Shown here: positions 42,890 to 56,696 of the stretch, in pieces | How positions within the stretch are numbered: the stretch's first letter is position 1 | Layout of the letters: each line of letters opens with the position of its first letter | Assembly (NCBI RefSeq): GCF_000143415.4 | Contig: NW_003314263.1 | Span: forward strand, 2,972,700-3,036,699 | Reading direction: 5' to 3' | Length of the DNA: 64,000 nucleotides | Source of the DNA: Selaginella moellendorffii | Taxonomy: Eukaryota > Streptophyta > Lycopodiopsida > Selaginellales > Selaginellaceae | Position numbers and translations under genes: made by a program | Notes under the pieces: model-generated | Told to the model about the DNA's origin: nothing | Databases searched by the model: none | Seen by the model: only the letters and a program-made list of their open reading frames with translations

Positions 42890-45800
42890 ACAAACTATCT
42901 CCGGCCGGATATAAAACGAGGCGGGATCACAGCCCAAGAAGAGCTTCTCAACATCTAGCTGCATTCAATCCTGTGAAACCGGTAACAGTTTGTAGAGTTT
43001 TACCTCTAAATTCTGCGTTCTCTAAGTTCTTGCGTGTTTCACTTTCAGGTTGTCCGTGATCGCATCGCACATTCCTGGACGAACTGACAACGAGATTAAA
43101 AACCACTGGAACACACACCTCAAGAAGCAATTGTTGCAAATGGGGATCCTGTGGTTCTGTTCTTCACGTTTTCATATTACATTTATAAAGGATTACTGTA
43201 AGATTTAAATCAGACAAGTTTCTAATATGGGCAATAGTTTCAGAAGTTTACTAGAAGCATGATCTTTGAATGTACATTCGTCAACATATCAACCCAACTA
43301 CAAATAAAATACTGAATGCCCGAGTTGTTCTGGTACGTCCAGAATCTCAATGAAGAGGCTGAGAGGTTGCAGCGAATGTTACAAGCTGGGAGATTTCTTT
43401 TCAAAGCTTTTGACATTTTTTTATTGGACACAGGTCCGTATACTGCAGAATGAAGTGGAGCAAAAGGAACGCAAACGGATGAATCAAGAACGAAAAAAAG
43501 TATCTGTGTAGCATAACTCTCACGGACAGTGGCAGCAAAGTTCAGGCATGTTCTTGCGGAACGAGATCAGCAGCTGTAGAATCTGTAGCTGAACTCGCTT
43601 CAGAGCCCGTAACAGTGCCACTTTGATTTATAGCATCATGGAGGCACCAAAGATGGTGTGAACATAAAAACATGTGAAAGATTCTGAGTTGGAATGCTGC
43701 TCCAGGTCTTACTCTCATAATCCAGAAAATAAAGCTTTTCCTCCGGAATCATGAAGGTGCCTTCGTAAAAACAGATTGGAGGGATAGGATATTGTTCCTC
43801 ATTTAGCTTGCTTTAGCTTGCAGTCGCGGGATTTTATAGCTGATAGCATCGAGACCGTCATGGGTGGACAGTGGTACGATGCAAATGTCTCCATTCCAGG
43901 CTGCGAGGTGATCGACTATGCTCCCCTTTCTCTTTGTTGTTTCTTTTTGGTCTTCTCATTCTTCCTTTGTGCTTTAGATGCCAGGAACTCTCATTGCAAT
44001 GGGAAGGCTGAATCAACCAAGCATTATGGAACTATCAAAGTAAGTTTTCTCTTTCTTTTTGGTTTCTTTTGTTCGCACTTGCTGAAACTGTTGATTCAGC
44101 CAGGAGTCCTGAACGGGCATGCGTACGATATAGTGTCAGCTTTCCAGGTATTTCTGGTTCGTTTTGTTTCTCATGGTGGTCACGTATATTGAGTTATTTG
44201 TGCAGTTAAAGGTGAAATTGAAAATGATGTTAAGTGCAAGTGGTCTAATGTAAATAAGTAATATTTAAGAAATTATTGTTTAAAGCTTTTTTTATGATGA
44301 TAATGTGGTTGAAATTGGTGGTGTGCAAAGTAGTGCATACTGAGGATGATGTGGTGGGTGAGGCAAAGAATGTTGGCAAGGGTGATAAGGTAGTAGTAGC
44401 AGCTGCAAAAGTATTTTGAAAATATCCTTCAGAGTTGAGAGGACATTGTTTGTAATGGGTTTTGATCAAAATGTTATATTTTGTCTTATAGTGAAATTCA
44501 AAGATTTTTAATAAATCATATTTTCATTGTTATAGTTGGGTCCTAGCACTAGAAAGAATCACAAAGATGCTACACTATACAAAAGCTACCTCACGTTTTT
44601 GGGTGACAAGAACTTTTCCAGTGAATGTCGAGCGAATGTCACAGCTTTTTGAAATCCTTTACCTGAAATAGCACAAAAGACTGGGACATTGAGAATGAAG
44701 CAGACCTTTAGATAGCCAACTTTGTTGGCGAGCAACACAATGGTGGGGAATCATCATTGGCAGGGGATCAAAGTTGCCACTACCCAGCGCCTTTACAAGG
44801 ACAATGGCATGTCAAGTGACTCTCGTATCTTTCAGCTTCAAAAACTCTGTCAAAGTGCTTTCCAGGCACTCTTGAGGAATGGAAAGTGTGATTCCAGGTC
44901 TTTAGATGGAATGAAAATACGCATGTACAAAAGAAGGTAAGTTCTATCGAGAAGAGACAAAGACCTGTATAAAGGACCCAAGGCTTCTCTGGCACTGGCC
45001 AGCTGTGTATATTCGGCCACAAGCTCAGGACCTGGACACGAATGCTGCAAACTTTCAGTCGCTGCTCGTCAAAAGTACGTTAAACAACAAATTCTCGAAA
45101 GAAAAAAGAACCAAAAATATGCCTGGTTGCTGTAGCATTTGCAGCTACAAACAAAAAAATTGAAAACGATAAGAAAGAACTCACGTTGACAGTTCCTCCG
45201 TGATCGATTACGTCACCATCAACGTCGATGTATCCTGCTTGGAACACTCTTCCACTGGGAACACTTGCACCTATAAATGCATCAAAGATCAAACAAAGCT
45301 TCGAGTGAGAGATACGTGAGATACTTGCATTCCACCACTGTATGCTCGTAAGCAGGCCAATGAACTTGAGTCCCAGAGAACAATGAGATCCAGAAGACCA
45401 TCTGCAAACTGCTATGGACGTAAGAGAATGCGAAATCTTAAGTGTGACCTTGGACTTGGGGTTACCCCAAGGAACGTTTTGCAGCAAAACCATCACGGAT
45501 GCTCCCTCCATCACTCTCCAGTTGACGAGGATACCAGTTAGGCGTAAGCCATGTGTAATTTCCTCTGCAAAAGGAGTGGAGCTCCATCATACTGCGTGGT
45601 ATTCACTGAGTTGGCCATCTCTCTCGCATGAAGCTGGTGAAACAGAGAAAGTTTTATGTCACGAGAAAACACCTTCGTTTGTGACCTCAATGCGAGCTGC
45701 TGGGAGTTAGTCTTCATTGATGAAAACGATCGATCTCTCCGGCCTCCCTAAAGAAAAACACAGAAAAGTCCAGGAAAAGGAAATCACACTCAGCAAGAAG

Positions 45801-47925
45801 ATCTACTTACATGATCGGCATCTCACAGTCCTCTTGCGCTGATTGCCTCCACAGCACCCCTTCTCTGTGAATCCATGAATGTCGGTGCTGATCCCATGGC
45901 CGTCATTTCAACACCCCCGAGGAGCTGAAAGACCGAGCAGGAGCTGCGCAACTTACGTAGTTTGCTCGGAAGGGCAAACTATAAATGCTTCACTTAACAG
46001 ATCGGCAATAAATCGAAGTGATCTATTATAAGGCGAGCAAACTTTGTGGCCTGCACATCGCGAACGAATTCAGTAACCAGAAAAATAAAGTTTCCACTAC
46101 CTCGAGATTGCGATGTCTTTGTCGATCCTCATTACAAGGACCATGGCATTCTGAAGCGACTCTTTCGTGCTCATAAGCTCCATCAAGGGCTTTCCAAGCA
46201 GCCGGTACTCATGTAACTTTAGAGGGTCTTCAGATGGAATGGAAGAACTACACTTAACAAAAGAAGGAAATCAGTTTCTATCCAAAATAGACAGAGACCT
46301 ATAAGGAAGGGACGTGCAAGGCTTCACTCGTGTACATTCCGCCACAAGCTTAGCACCTGGACATGAATGCTCCGCCGCTCGTAAGAGGTACATTATAAAA
46401 AAATCGCAGCGTGTTACGCGAATAAACAGAACCAGAAATACCTGGAAAGCTGAACACTGATCGTATGTATCCCCACAACAGCATTTTCAGCTAGTACGAA
46501 AAATAAATGAAAGCGAAAAAAAAAAAACTCACGTTGAATCTTATAGAGAGATGCCTGGAATTGAGACATTTGCATCGTAACACTGCTCCCAGCTATCAAA
46601 TCCTCGTCACAACCCCGCCACTGACATCGATGTATCCTACTTGGAACAGTCTTCCACCGGGAGCGCTTTCACCTATGCATGAAAAGTTTTACGCTCTTCC
46701 TGTAAGCTTTTTGAGCGACTTACTTTGACATACGTGAGATACTTCCCTTGCTGTATGCTTGTAAGCAGGGCGATGAGCTTGCAGTCCTGGATAGAAATTC
46801 GTCTGCAAACCGCTATGAAAAGACAACGAGATCTTAGAGTGTGTACCTTGGACTCGGAGAAGCCTTCACTAGCCCAAGGAACTTTAAACATCACGAATGC
46901 TCCCTCCATCACTCTCCAGTCGCTTCTCAGCGACGAGGATACCGGTCCCGAGTAGCTGGTCGCAGCGCGTTTCCTTCTCTCGCTGTCACACTCGACTTTC
47001 ATGCCATCGAGCTTGCCGTAGTAAGGTGCTCCAGGCGCTGGACCGTAGGTGAAAACACCGTTGTACCGCCAGAAGCGTAAGATACGTATCAAGCTCTGCA
47101 ACAAGAGTGGAGTTCACATGTTATTTTAGCTCTTTCTTGAAGACCACTTATGTAAAATCGAAATACATCGATACCTTTCGGATTTAATGTCGACATCTGC
47201 GACAAATCCTGAAACGCAGCTAGCAGTCTTTTAGAATGTAAACATTCTATGTACCCCATGTCAGTAGAAAAACGCTGTTTTTTGGTCCTTCTACAACCGT
47301 GGCGACATCAACCGCTGGTTTGTGACTTAACGCAAATAACTCCCTGAACGATATTCACGGATTTTGGCCATGTCTCTCGCAAGCTGGATTTGAGTCACTG
47401 AAATAAAATAAACTACAGACGAGAAGAAAACAAAACAAGTGAAAGTGAAACCTTTTTTTCGTGACCTCAATGCGATGTCCTGGGAGTAGTGGCAAAACAC
47501 CCTGAAAAAAAAATTCCAGGAAAATACAGCTTGTTCTAGGAAAAGAAAGTATCTCTGGTATATATTCTTCGCATCTCTTCATTAACTTCATGCATGGGTT
47601 TTTCAGCTTCATTGCTGAGAAATCGATACCATGCGAGCCTCGCGGATGAAACTCACATAAATCCAGTGGCATTGAAGCTGATGGCAACACTCCACAATCC
47701 AGCCACTGTAAAAACATATAAAAGGATTAATCTTCCTGTCGACTATCTTATTGGCAACTTCTAGCTTTCAAGAAAACCTATACCGAGGAACCGAAATGTT
47801 TATCTATAGCATAAAATCCTCTTTTGCCGTGCGTCCGTACGATTTTTTTGGCAAGCTCACATCTGAGCCGTACAATTCGTGGCGACGGTGCAGATGTAAG
47901 CAATTGTGAACCGTTTGCTGAAAGT
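42890..47925 (+). repeat. 5.08-kb tandem duplication, unit 2
   Basis: Copy of 37806-42880 minus 39 bp. It carries MYB exons 2-3 (42890-43174), an F-box fragment (43604-43799), DHAD (43809-44189), foldback remnant (44189-44484), module 4 copy (44624-45764), DHAD exons (46084-46574) and LCB kinase pseudogene (46609-47530). The right end continues into unique sequence. Confidence 0.95.
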
Positions 47926-47938
47926 CCCATGGAGATAG
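47640..47938 (-). CDS. Unrecognised short exons (possible gene start)
   Basis: An ATG at 47931 opens MGLSANGSQLLTSAPSPRIV, then a basic RCELAKKIVRTHGKRGFYAI and HFGSS. A GTATAG donor and a TTTTTACAG acceptor link it to VAGLWSVAISFNATGFM, a hydrophobic segment. No family is recognised. The unit 1 copy lacks the ATG because the duplication junction lies just inside it. It could be the 5' end of the gene from which the LCB kinase fragments derive, or unrelated. Confidence 0.3.
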
Positions 47939-47939
47939 T

Positions 47940-49544
47940 TTTGTTTTTGAATCCTCACAACCTTGTTCATTCATTCTAGGGTTTCGGGAGGGCGGGGAGC
48001 GCGCGTCGCCGCTCGCGTGGATCTTGGTAAGCGCCTCGAATCTCTCTCGCTCCCTCAATCGATCTAGCAGGCATTGTGAGATTGTTCGTAGCTCCCTGAC
48101 CTGATCAGTTTGTGTTCTTGGAGCTCTGCTCCAAGAAAAGCTCCTGGACAATCCTTCTATTCTTTCAACGCAGTGTATTTGTCTGGCTAACTGATCTTAA
48201 AACACCGTTTTTCTTGTCCTAAGAAATGCCTTTTGGTTTGGTACTTTAGCCTGGCTTTAAGATTGATGAGCTCCTTCTAAGCATTCGATCTTTCTGTGCC
48301 TCGAGGCATCCGACCTCCTCGAGATCACACAGACTTGGCAGCTTTTCTTTCCATGCTTGTTTTTCGTTTGCTTTGTAGTTCATTTGTCTGGCTAACTAAA
48401 TTCCTTTGCTACTTTTCTAGAATCATCGAGCCGGAACGAGGTGCTCTTGAACTTCTTTCGAAGTCCTTATAAGTTTTAACGCTACTGCTTTCATGAACTT
48501 CTCCCGACTGATCGCTCGCTGTTTCTTTTTCCACAAGGCAGCGTACCTGGTCCTTCCAGGATCGATCAAACTTCCACGAGATCTGGCAACGCGCACCGCC
48601 AAGCAGCGTTTTTGACTTGTATGGAGCTATCAGATGTCAACCCGCGTATCTAAACCGCTCAAACCGGGGCTACAAACTTGCGACTTACGGGGCCGTTGTG
48701 GACCACTCCAAAGCTTACTCAGCTTCGCGAAGAATCTGGAAATCTGGTTGAGAGCAGATAACTCGGCGGCTTATATGATTCGATGCGATCTGATACGTTG
48801 AATCCTTCTTTCAAGTCGGCCGATGCTGATCAAGTCAACCGAGTAAATCTCCAAAACCGTGTGGCGCACAGGTCAGTGGGACGTCTTTCTTCTCCGTACT
48901 TAACTGTGGTTTCTAGTCAGTTCCAAGCTTCTAACTGGTCGATTTTTTCTTGTTTGCTGATACTGCTACGAGCCAGGGACAATAAAGGAAGATGTGATCC
49001 AGTTGACCAGTTATAGATCAAAGCTCTCGGAAACATGGGCCACCGTTCTCACGTGGGCAGCCCGCCTTGGTCACCAATAACAGTGCCTTGTGGTGGCGAG
49101 CCGGGCCCTTGAGTTGCATAGATTCGCGAGCGAAAACGAACTGTATGGTATCCCATTCTCGACAGCGGACGGCGCGTGGAGCGAAGCGGGGGTCCGTTGT
49201 GAAGTATCTATCGAGCTCACGTGAAAATTATCCAGAGCTGCTTCCTTTCATTATGTATATAGTCGGGGAGCTATAATGGAGCAAGCTACGAGACAACAAA
49301 ACAAGCAGAGAGGTATGCTTGAGAATTGATGTGAGTTTGGAATTTTCGGGTGTGGTGACACTGGATATTGACTTTGAAATGTTTTCCCCATTCGATTTTA
49401 TAGGAAAGGAGATGGCGAAGGAGATGCAGGCCCTAGGAGCTGCTATTTCTCGTCTTCTTCTTTGTTTTTTTCTTTACAACGGGAGGAGGTACGTTATGTG
49501 TCTCTTATCGGGTGGAATGGAAACATCAGGGGATCTGAGCTCTA
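47940..49544. other. No recognisable gene
   Basis: About 1.6 kb without a convincing coding region. A GGGTTT motif and G-rich stretch (47978-48010) followed by pyrimidine-rich sequence resemble a plant 5' leader. A TATATAG and ATG at about 49257-49276 could start a small gene (MEQATRQQNKQR), but no conserved continuation is seen. Confidence 0.5.
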
Positions 49545-50971
49545 CTATCGAGCGTACGGGTTCTTGTGGGCCTCTACAACAGCGACGCAGTCGACCCTGA
49601 GAGCGATCCGGATCTGCGAAAATCCTGCTGCTCTTAACAGATCTCGGAACTCGCGTTCAGATCTTTCCTTGCCAAGGAAATGCGCCATCATGACCAAGTC
49701 GTAACTTAGAGCCACCCGAGCTCGCTGGCTGTGATCCCCCGGGTCAGGTGCGAGGAACTCCACCATTATGATCTTGCCTCCGTTCTTGAGCGACTTGTAG
49801 CAGTTGTTCAACACTTTGATGCAGGAATCGTCGCTCCAGTTGTGCATTATGTGCTGCGGCATTAAAAGCACCAGGCAAGTTAGACACTCTTTATCAACTG
49901 ACGGACTTGGATAGATAATGCAAAAGCTTTTATGCAGGTCTTGTCGAGTTACCTTTAAGTACATCCCGTCTCCGCCTGGGATTTGCTCGAACATATTTCC
50001 TCCAACGTGCTTCATTCCTGAAGAGGATTGAAAGATAAGAGCCATCAGCAACGTGATATACTTCTCAAAGCCAAAGCGAGCAAGGCACACGAAGGCAACA
50101 GGAAAACAAACAGGAAAGCAAACAGGAAGAAAGCAGAAGAAGGGAAAGACTAGTACTGACCATCGTACTCCGGAGCACCAGCAACAACGTGAGGAAGGTC
50201 GAAGTTAATCCCGTGAATGTGGGGATACTTGGTGAGTATCATTGCGAGGCTGGATCCAGTGCCACCCCCGACATCCACCAGCGTCTTGGTATCCTTGAAG
50301 CCGTGGTAATTGTTCACGATGGCTTCCATGTAGATCTCCGACATGTCGGACATGGCAGTGTTGAAGAGGTTGCTCTCCTGGGGGTTGGCTTCCAGGAACT
50401 CAAACAGGTTGCGGTCGTGAGCCTTTGCAAACGGGACATCGTCCCCGAGCACGGCATCGTGGAGGTGATGCAGCGACTGGAACAGCTGCTTGTCGTGCCT
50501 CACCAGCAGCAACGTCGACAGTGAAGCCCCGCCAGCGTTCCGCAGCAAGTACTTGCAAATCGGGGTGAGGCCGTAGACTTGCTCCGGCTCGCCCGACTCG
50601 TCGTCCACCTTCTTGGCCTCGAAGATGTCGCAGCTGGCCAGGAAGCGGAGGATGCGGTCCAGGTGATTGACGTTAACGCTCTTCTTGTTCTTGTTGGAGC
50701 TGACTCGCTTGGAGATCTGTCGTGCAGACAGCATGGTGCCTTGCTCCGCGTCAGCCATGATCTGAGGCACGTCCAGGAGAGTTATGGCCTTTAAAGCCAT
50801 TGGGACAGTGCTGAGCGACATGAGCTCCAGGAAATTGAGACGCTCTCTGTCGTCTGACAGCACCTTCTCCTTCCTCCCGGTACCGTTGGCGCGATCTATG
50901 CACTGGAGCACCTCAAAGTGGTTGTGACTGCGGATGTGTTCGTCAGCAACGCTCTGCTCAATCTCAAGCAT
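49545..50971 (-). CDS. Class II plant O-methyltransferase (COMT-like)
   Basis: SAM-dependent methylation of a phenolic hydroxyl. Exons 50971-50161, 50017-49953 and 49853-49545 close in frame; 394 aa. The N-terminal dimerisation region includes LELMSLSTVPMALKAITLLD. The SAM-binding motif I is LVDVGGGTGSSLAMIL, then INFDLPHVVAGAP, GGNMFEQIPGGDGMYLK, HIMHNWSDDSCIKVLNNCY (His before NWSDD is the expected catalytic base) and GGKIIMVEF (Glu expected next to the base). The C-terminus ERSEREFRDLLRAAGFSQIR is typical. The exact substrate (caffeate, flavonoid or other) cannot be read from the sequence. The start was set at MLEIEQSV, the first ATG in frame. Single copy here, outside the rearranged zone. 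Confidence 0.93.
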
Positions 50972-51527
50972 CTTCGATCGCTCTCTTTCTCTCTCGGTAA
51001 GTATTTGCAAGCTTTTTTTCTATTCTTTTTTTCTTTTTTTTGTTCTCTCGGCCTTACTGATTGCGCGACTGCAGGGAAGCGATTCCTCCGAAACAGAGTG
51101 ATGGCTTTTTAAGCTGCTTCAGGACAAACCACACGAGCGAGAAGTGGAAAAACAAAGAATTTACGAGCTGAGAGAGATGCTTTGGAGCCGCCCGACAAGA
51201 TGGAACGAATGCGCAACGAAGCACGAACAAGGAATGCGAGACAGGTAAACGAATGGCCACTAGGCTTGCTTGCTAGCACAGCCAGTGCCGTGTTTCGAGA
51301 AGAAAGATTGTGCTTGACTTGGTTTTCGTTGAACTGTAGATTCCGGCTGGTGTTTCGCGCAATGATGCAAAGCAAACGCCACCGAGGAAGACAAAACAAA
51401 GACAAAGAGGAGAGATTTGGGCCCAAGCAAGCAGCAGCAGTGCCGGCGAGAAGATTGACGAGCGAACAAAAGGTGAGCTACTTTTCTCGCTCGCTTCGCT
51501 TCGCTTCTCTCGCTCTCTCGCACCCTC

Positions 51528-51532
51528 CCTTT

Positions 51533-51566
<34 letters not shown>

Positions 51567-51571
51567 CACTG
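51528..51571. repeat. GTG/GTA trinucleotide microsatellite
   Basis: A GTAGTAGTGGTGGTGGTAGTAGTAGTAGTAGTAG tract upstream of the OMT gene. The region 50972-52540 has no gene I can support. Confidence 0.85.
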
Positions 51572-51885
51572 TGTATTTTTGGAATGGCACTGTGTATGTA
51601 CTTCCTCAGGGTCTTCTTATATACAGAACAGGAGGGCTTTGGGACGTGCGTAAGCCCTACAAGTCCCGACGGAAAAGAATGGAAGGATGGAAAAAAACTA
51701 GAAATATTAACTGTGGAGGGGGACATGCTTCCATCTCTCAACCACCACCTTTCATGATCTTGGCAATGCCCGAATGTATTGACTTGCTCAAACTGGGGGG
51801 GCCAATATGGCCGGGGGTGTCGGTCGGATTGTGTTGCGAATTTAACGCTAAACCCGTGGGAAGTATGGTGTGAAGAGACCGCTTA

Positions 51886-51987
51886 ACCATAGGGCGAGCT
51901 GGTTGATATCATATAATATGATATGGATTTGCAGACACCATAGGGCGAGCTGGTTGATATCATATAATATGATATGGATTTGCGGAA
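51886..51987 (+). repeat. 51-bp tandem duplication carrying a palindrome
   Basis: ACCATAGGGCGAGCTGGTTG... is repeated with a 51-bp period, two copies, identical over the first 47 bp. Each copy contains ATATCATATAATATGATAT, two 9-bp arms around one base. Confidence 0.9.
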
Positions 51988-52183
51988 TGATTTGGTTGTC
52001 ACCATCGGGCAATTTGCATTTGGTTCCTCCTCCCATATCTGTAGACGCGGGGAGGTTTCAATCGCTTTGGCGAGCGATTGCTACCCGGGAGTGAAGGGGG
52101 TGCTGGCGATGTGAGCACAATTTACAGCTCTCATGTGGCCTGGCATGGGGGACGAGAGACAGTTTTTAGACTCGTCATATTTT

Positions 52184-52221
52184 GCTTTTTCTTCTTCTTC
52201 TTCTTCTTCTTCTTCTTCTTT
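52184..52221 (+). repeat. (TTC)n microsatellite
   Basis: About 11 TTC repeats, followed by further T/C-rich sequence to about 52340. Confidence 0.9.
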
Positions 52222-52549
52222 CGTCTTCTCCTCAGTTCGATATAGTGCGTATACATTCGTGTCAGACTCGAACTTTGCAAGCTGTTCTAAATTTGTAATC
52301 TTTTTTTTCTAGCTTTCCTTTTTTTTTTTTCTTTCCTTTTTTGCTTTTTTTACGGAGGAACACATTACTGTCTTCTGAGTTGTTCGTACATGCTGCCAAT
52401 CTTGTCAGAGGCCGCGAGGTGCAAAACCACGTAAGTCGGACTAAACATTCTCTTTTCCTTTCTTTATATTTTCTTATTTCCCAATATCCGCGCAAATCAA
52501 TAATTATATATATTAATATGTCTTTTGTAAAGTTGGAGAACACGAAATG

Positions 52550-52870
52550 AGACTGAACGTTTGACTGAGAGCATCTGGTTCCCAATTAATAAATAAGGAA
52601 GAGTCATATTCTATAAGCAAGAACAAGAAAGAAACATTCCCGCCGCTGTAACTTGCATCGGAAAACCATATGAACCGGATAACATTATCAATTCTCGAGA
52701 AACAAAAAACAGAAAGATCTTCCATGGGCATGGTCCATTTCGCGTGCTTTGCTTGTGTAAAGGCTACGTCTGGTCTAGTATACCCCATTTTGGGATTAGA
52801 CTTGTGTAGGCCAAACACCCATCCGATGTCCAAAAAACGATACGGTGCTGCAACCAGGTGCATTCAATTG
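52550..52870 (-). mobile_element. Degraded Ty1/copia RT-RNase H fragment
   Basis: The minus frame reads GYTRPDVAFTQAKH (copia ..TRPDI.FAV..), followed by WFSDASYSGGNVSFLFLL and SLFINWEPDALSQT (copia RNase H ..SDADWAG..SGYVF.L...ISW.SK.Q..). Large stretches are missing and no LTRs were seen. The family assignment rests on these short motifs only. Confidence 0.4.
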
Positions 52871-53394
52871 GAGCACACTCTGTCTGATTTCTCGGGGAGA
52901 ACATCTTGGCAACGACACGACAGGATCACATGGAATTAAGGCCTCCGCGACAGAAGGCTTACAAAAGCAACAGACGAGGAGCGAAAACAAAGTTGGTCTT
53001 CAGATATTTGGCGAGAAAAAACTTTCGGATCCGACACTGTTCACAAACCACGATACCTGGATTCTCAGCCAGCGCCCATAAACATTGCTTGTCTCGGAAG
53101 CAGCGAAAACAAACAAGAAAGCGCAAAAGACCAAGAGATTGTACATGCGTTCTTCAATTGCCTTGCTCGGGAGATCGGGACCATCCACGTGGACGGTCAG
53201 AAACAGCACATGAGGAGCCCTAATTCGCTCGCAGCTGCCTAGGGCTTTATTCGCAAGGGGCGGGGTTTGGTCCATCCGGAAAGGTATGATGCCCGTCGTT
53301 TTTGCTAGAGAGAGCCCACTCTGCATCTGGGCGCCACGAGATTCTGGATCTACATCTAGCAGCGGTAAAAAAAAATTTGGGCTTTGTTTTGCAG

Positions 53395-53511
53395 ATGATT
53401 GATGATCAGGATCTGGGCTTCTTTGCAAACTTCCTGGGAATATGCATTTTTGTGCTGGTGGTGGCATATCACTATGTAGTGGCAGACCCCAAGTATGAGA
53501 TTACCACATAG
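53395..53511 (+). CDS. OST4: OST4-like oligosaccharyltransferase subunit (38 aa)
   Basis: The ER oligosaccharyltransferase transfers glycans to Asn residues; OST4 is its tiny single-span subunit. The ORF starts [20 protein letters not shown] and ends [15 protein letters not shown]. It matches the plant OST4 pattern ([33 protein letters not shown]). One transmembrane helix covers about residues 11-29. TTTGTTTTGCAG lies directly before the ATG, so a 5' UTR intron probably ends at the start codon. The full length of 38 aa is normal for the family. Confidence 0.92.
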   Translation: MIDDQDLGFFANFLGICIFVLVVAYHYVVADPKYEITT

Positions 53512-54511
53512 GTAGTTGAAATCCAGTTGAATTCAGCAAAGGTGATGCTGCTGCTCCTGTTTTTTTAATAAAGAGAGGGGATGGGGTCAACTGATCTTCC
53601 CTGATTTTTCCTTGTTTTTCTGGAGGCTGTTCAGCAAGTCAGAGGGGTGCTGCAGCTTTTGTAACAAGTGCAGGGGAACATCACCAACAAGTTGTGGGGT
53701 TTCTGCTGGTGGGTGTTGTGGAAAGGAAAGGTGCGATTCAACTGCTATTGTGCAAATTCTGCAAATGGTGGCTGGGCATACCCATGAATGCAACAAAATC
53801 ATTCTTTTTTCTCCTCCTTTTTTCTGGTTGTTGTTGGCCTTTGTCTTCCACCCCCTCCAAATCATTTGAGGCATCATAATCATAAAAAAAATGAAAAACC
53901 TCTCTCACACACAGATTTGGAGTTACAGGACTTTTATAGCTACATTTGTCCACATGTTTTTTCTGGTTTGTTTCTTTTTTTTAAATATCCTGGCGCAACC
54001 GAAACATTGCTCTAAATTGCCACATGCTGCACAAAAACACAAACCAAAGAAACTGAAAAAAAAATTTAAAATTTACGAAGGATGGAGGAATTGGTCCCAA
54101 CCTCCTCTTCTATGCAAATGCGCTGCCATGGCACTTGCAATTGCAATTCAAGCACTTGCTCCCTGCAAAAAGGCGCGCTTCTCTCATGTGATTTCTTCAA
54201 TAGCTCTGGAATATTCCCTGGCACGAGAATATTCGTAAGGTTTTGGCGGCGACGAAGTATTTTTTGGCGGGAGTTTTGAAACCACGGCAAAGACCTAAAG
54301 ATAGCGTGCTGGGACAGCCGTCCACGTCGAGCGGCTGCGATGCCTCCACGTTACAGATCGTGAAACGGCCATAACATCTGTGCCGTTGAAATAAAGCCCT
54401 ATCTTGCCATTCCCGCTTCTCTGTCGGTTCTTCTCCCCTCTTGGCGGCGTCTTTGCAAACGCCCTTCCTCGAGGGAGTTCTTGGTGTTTCGGCGCCCGAT
54501 CTGTGAGCTAG

Positions 54512-56236
<1,725 letters not shown>

Positions 56237-56654
56237 AAAGCTAGCTATGGAGTTCTTGAAGTTCTTCGTTTCAAGTGTTCTTACTAAAGTGGTTTGGTTC
56301 TACGCTCTTTTCTCACGAGTGGTTTCACAGTAGAAGTTTGCAATTCTATGATCTATTCTCTTGGAATTTGATAGAGCATCGTTTGACTTCCAAGAACATT
56401 AGACAATGGTGTACGGTATGTCGCGTTCTTACCGTTCGTACAGGAGAATATAGCCGGGTTGAAATGTCGGTGCGTCGTGTGCCACGTGGCGGGCCGTAAT
56501 TGGTCGGCGGCGGCTTTCGAGAGCGAGGCGCGACGCATCCAATGCAAAAGGGCCCCCGCGTCAGTCAAAAGTAGAGGAGAATTTTAGGGTTCTTGCGCTT
56601 GGCAGCGCTGCGCTGAGGGTTTAGATTGGAGCGCGCGCGCGCCTGGGCCCGGGG

Positions 56655-56696
56655 ATGATCTACTCTCTGGTGGCTCAGCTACTCGCGGCGGCATGA
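56655..56696 (+). CDS. 13-codon upstream ORF overlapping next start (ATGA)
   Basis: ATG at 56655 opens MIYSLVAQLLAAA, and its TGA (56694-56696) overlaps the ATG at 56693-56695 of the following ORF. This geometry suits termination-reinitiation. Expression is not shown. Confidence 0.4.
   Translation: MIYSLVAQLLAAA

Noticed and set aside
3637-48000. Retrotransposition as the source of the gene copies
   Set aside because: Copies keep introns, promoters and intergenic DNA and have no poly-A tails.
49276-49600. Small gene starting MEQATRQQNKQR after a TATATAG
   Set aside because: The downstream frame lacks conserved features and runs into the 3' end of the OMT gene; not enough to call.
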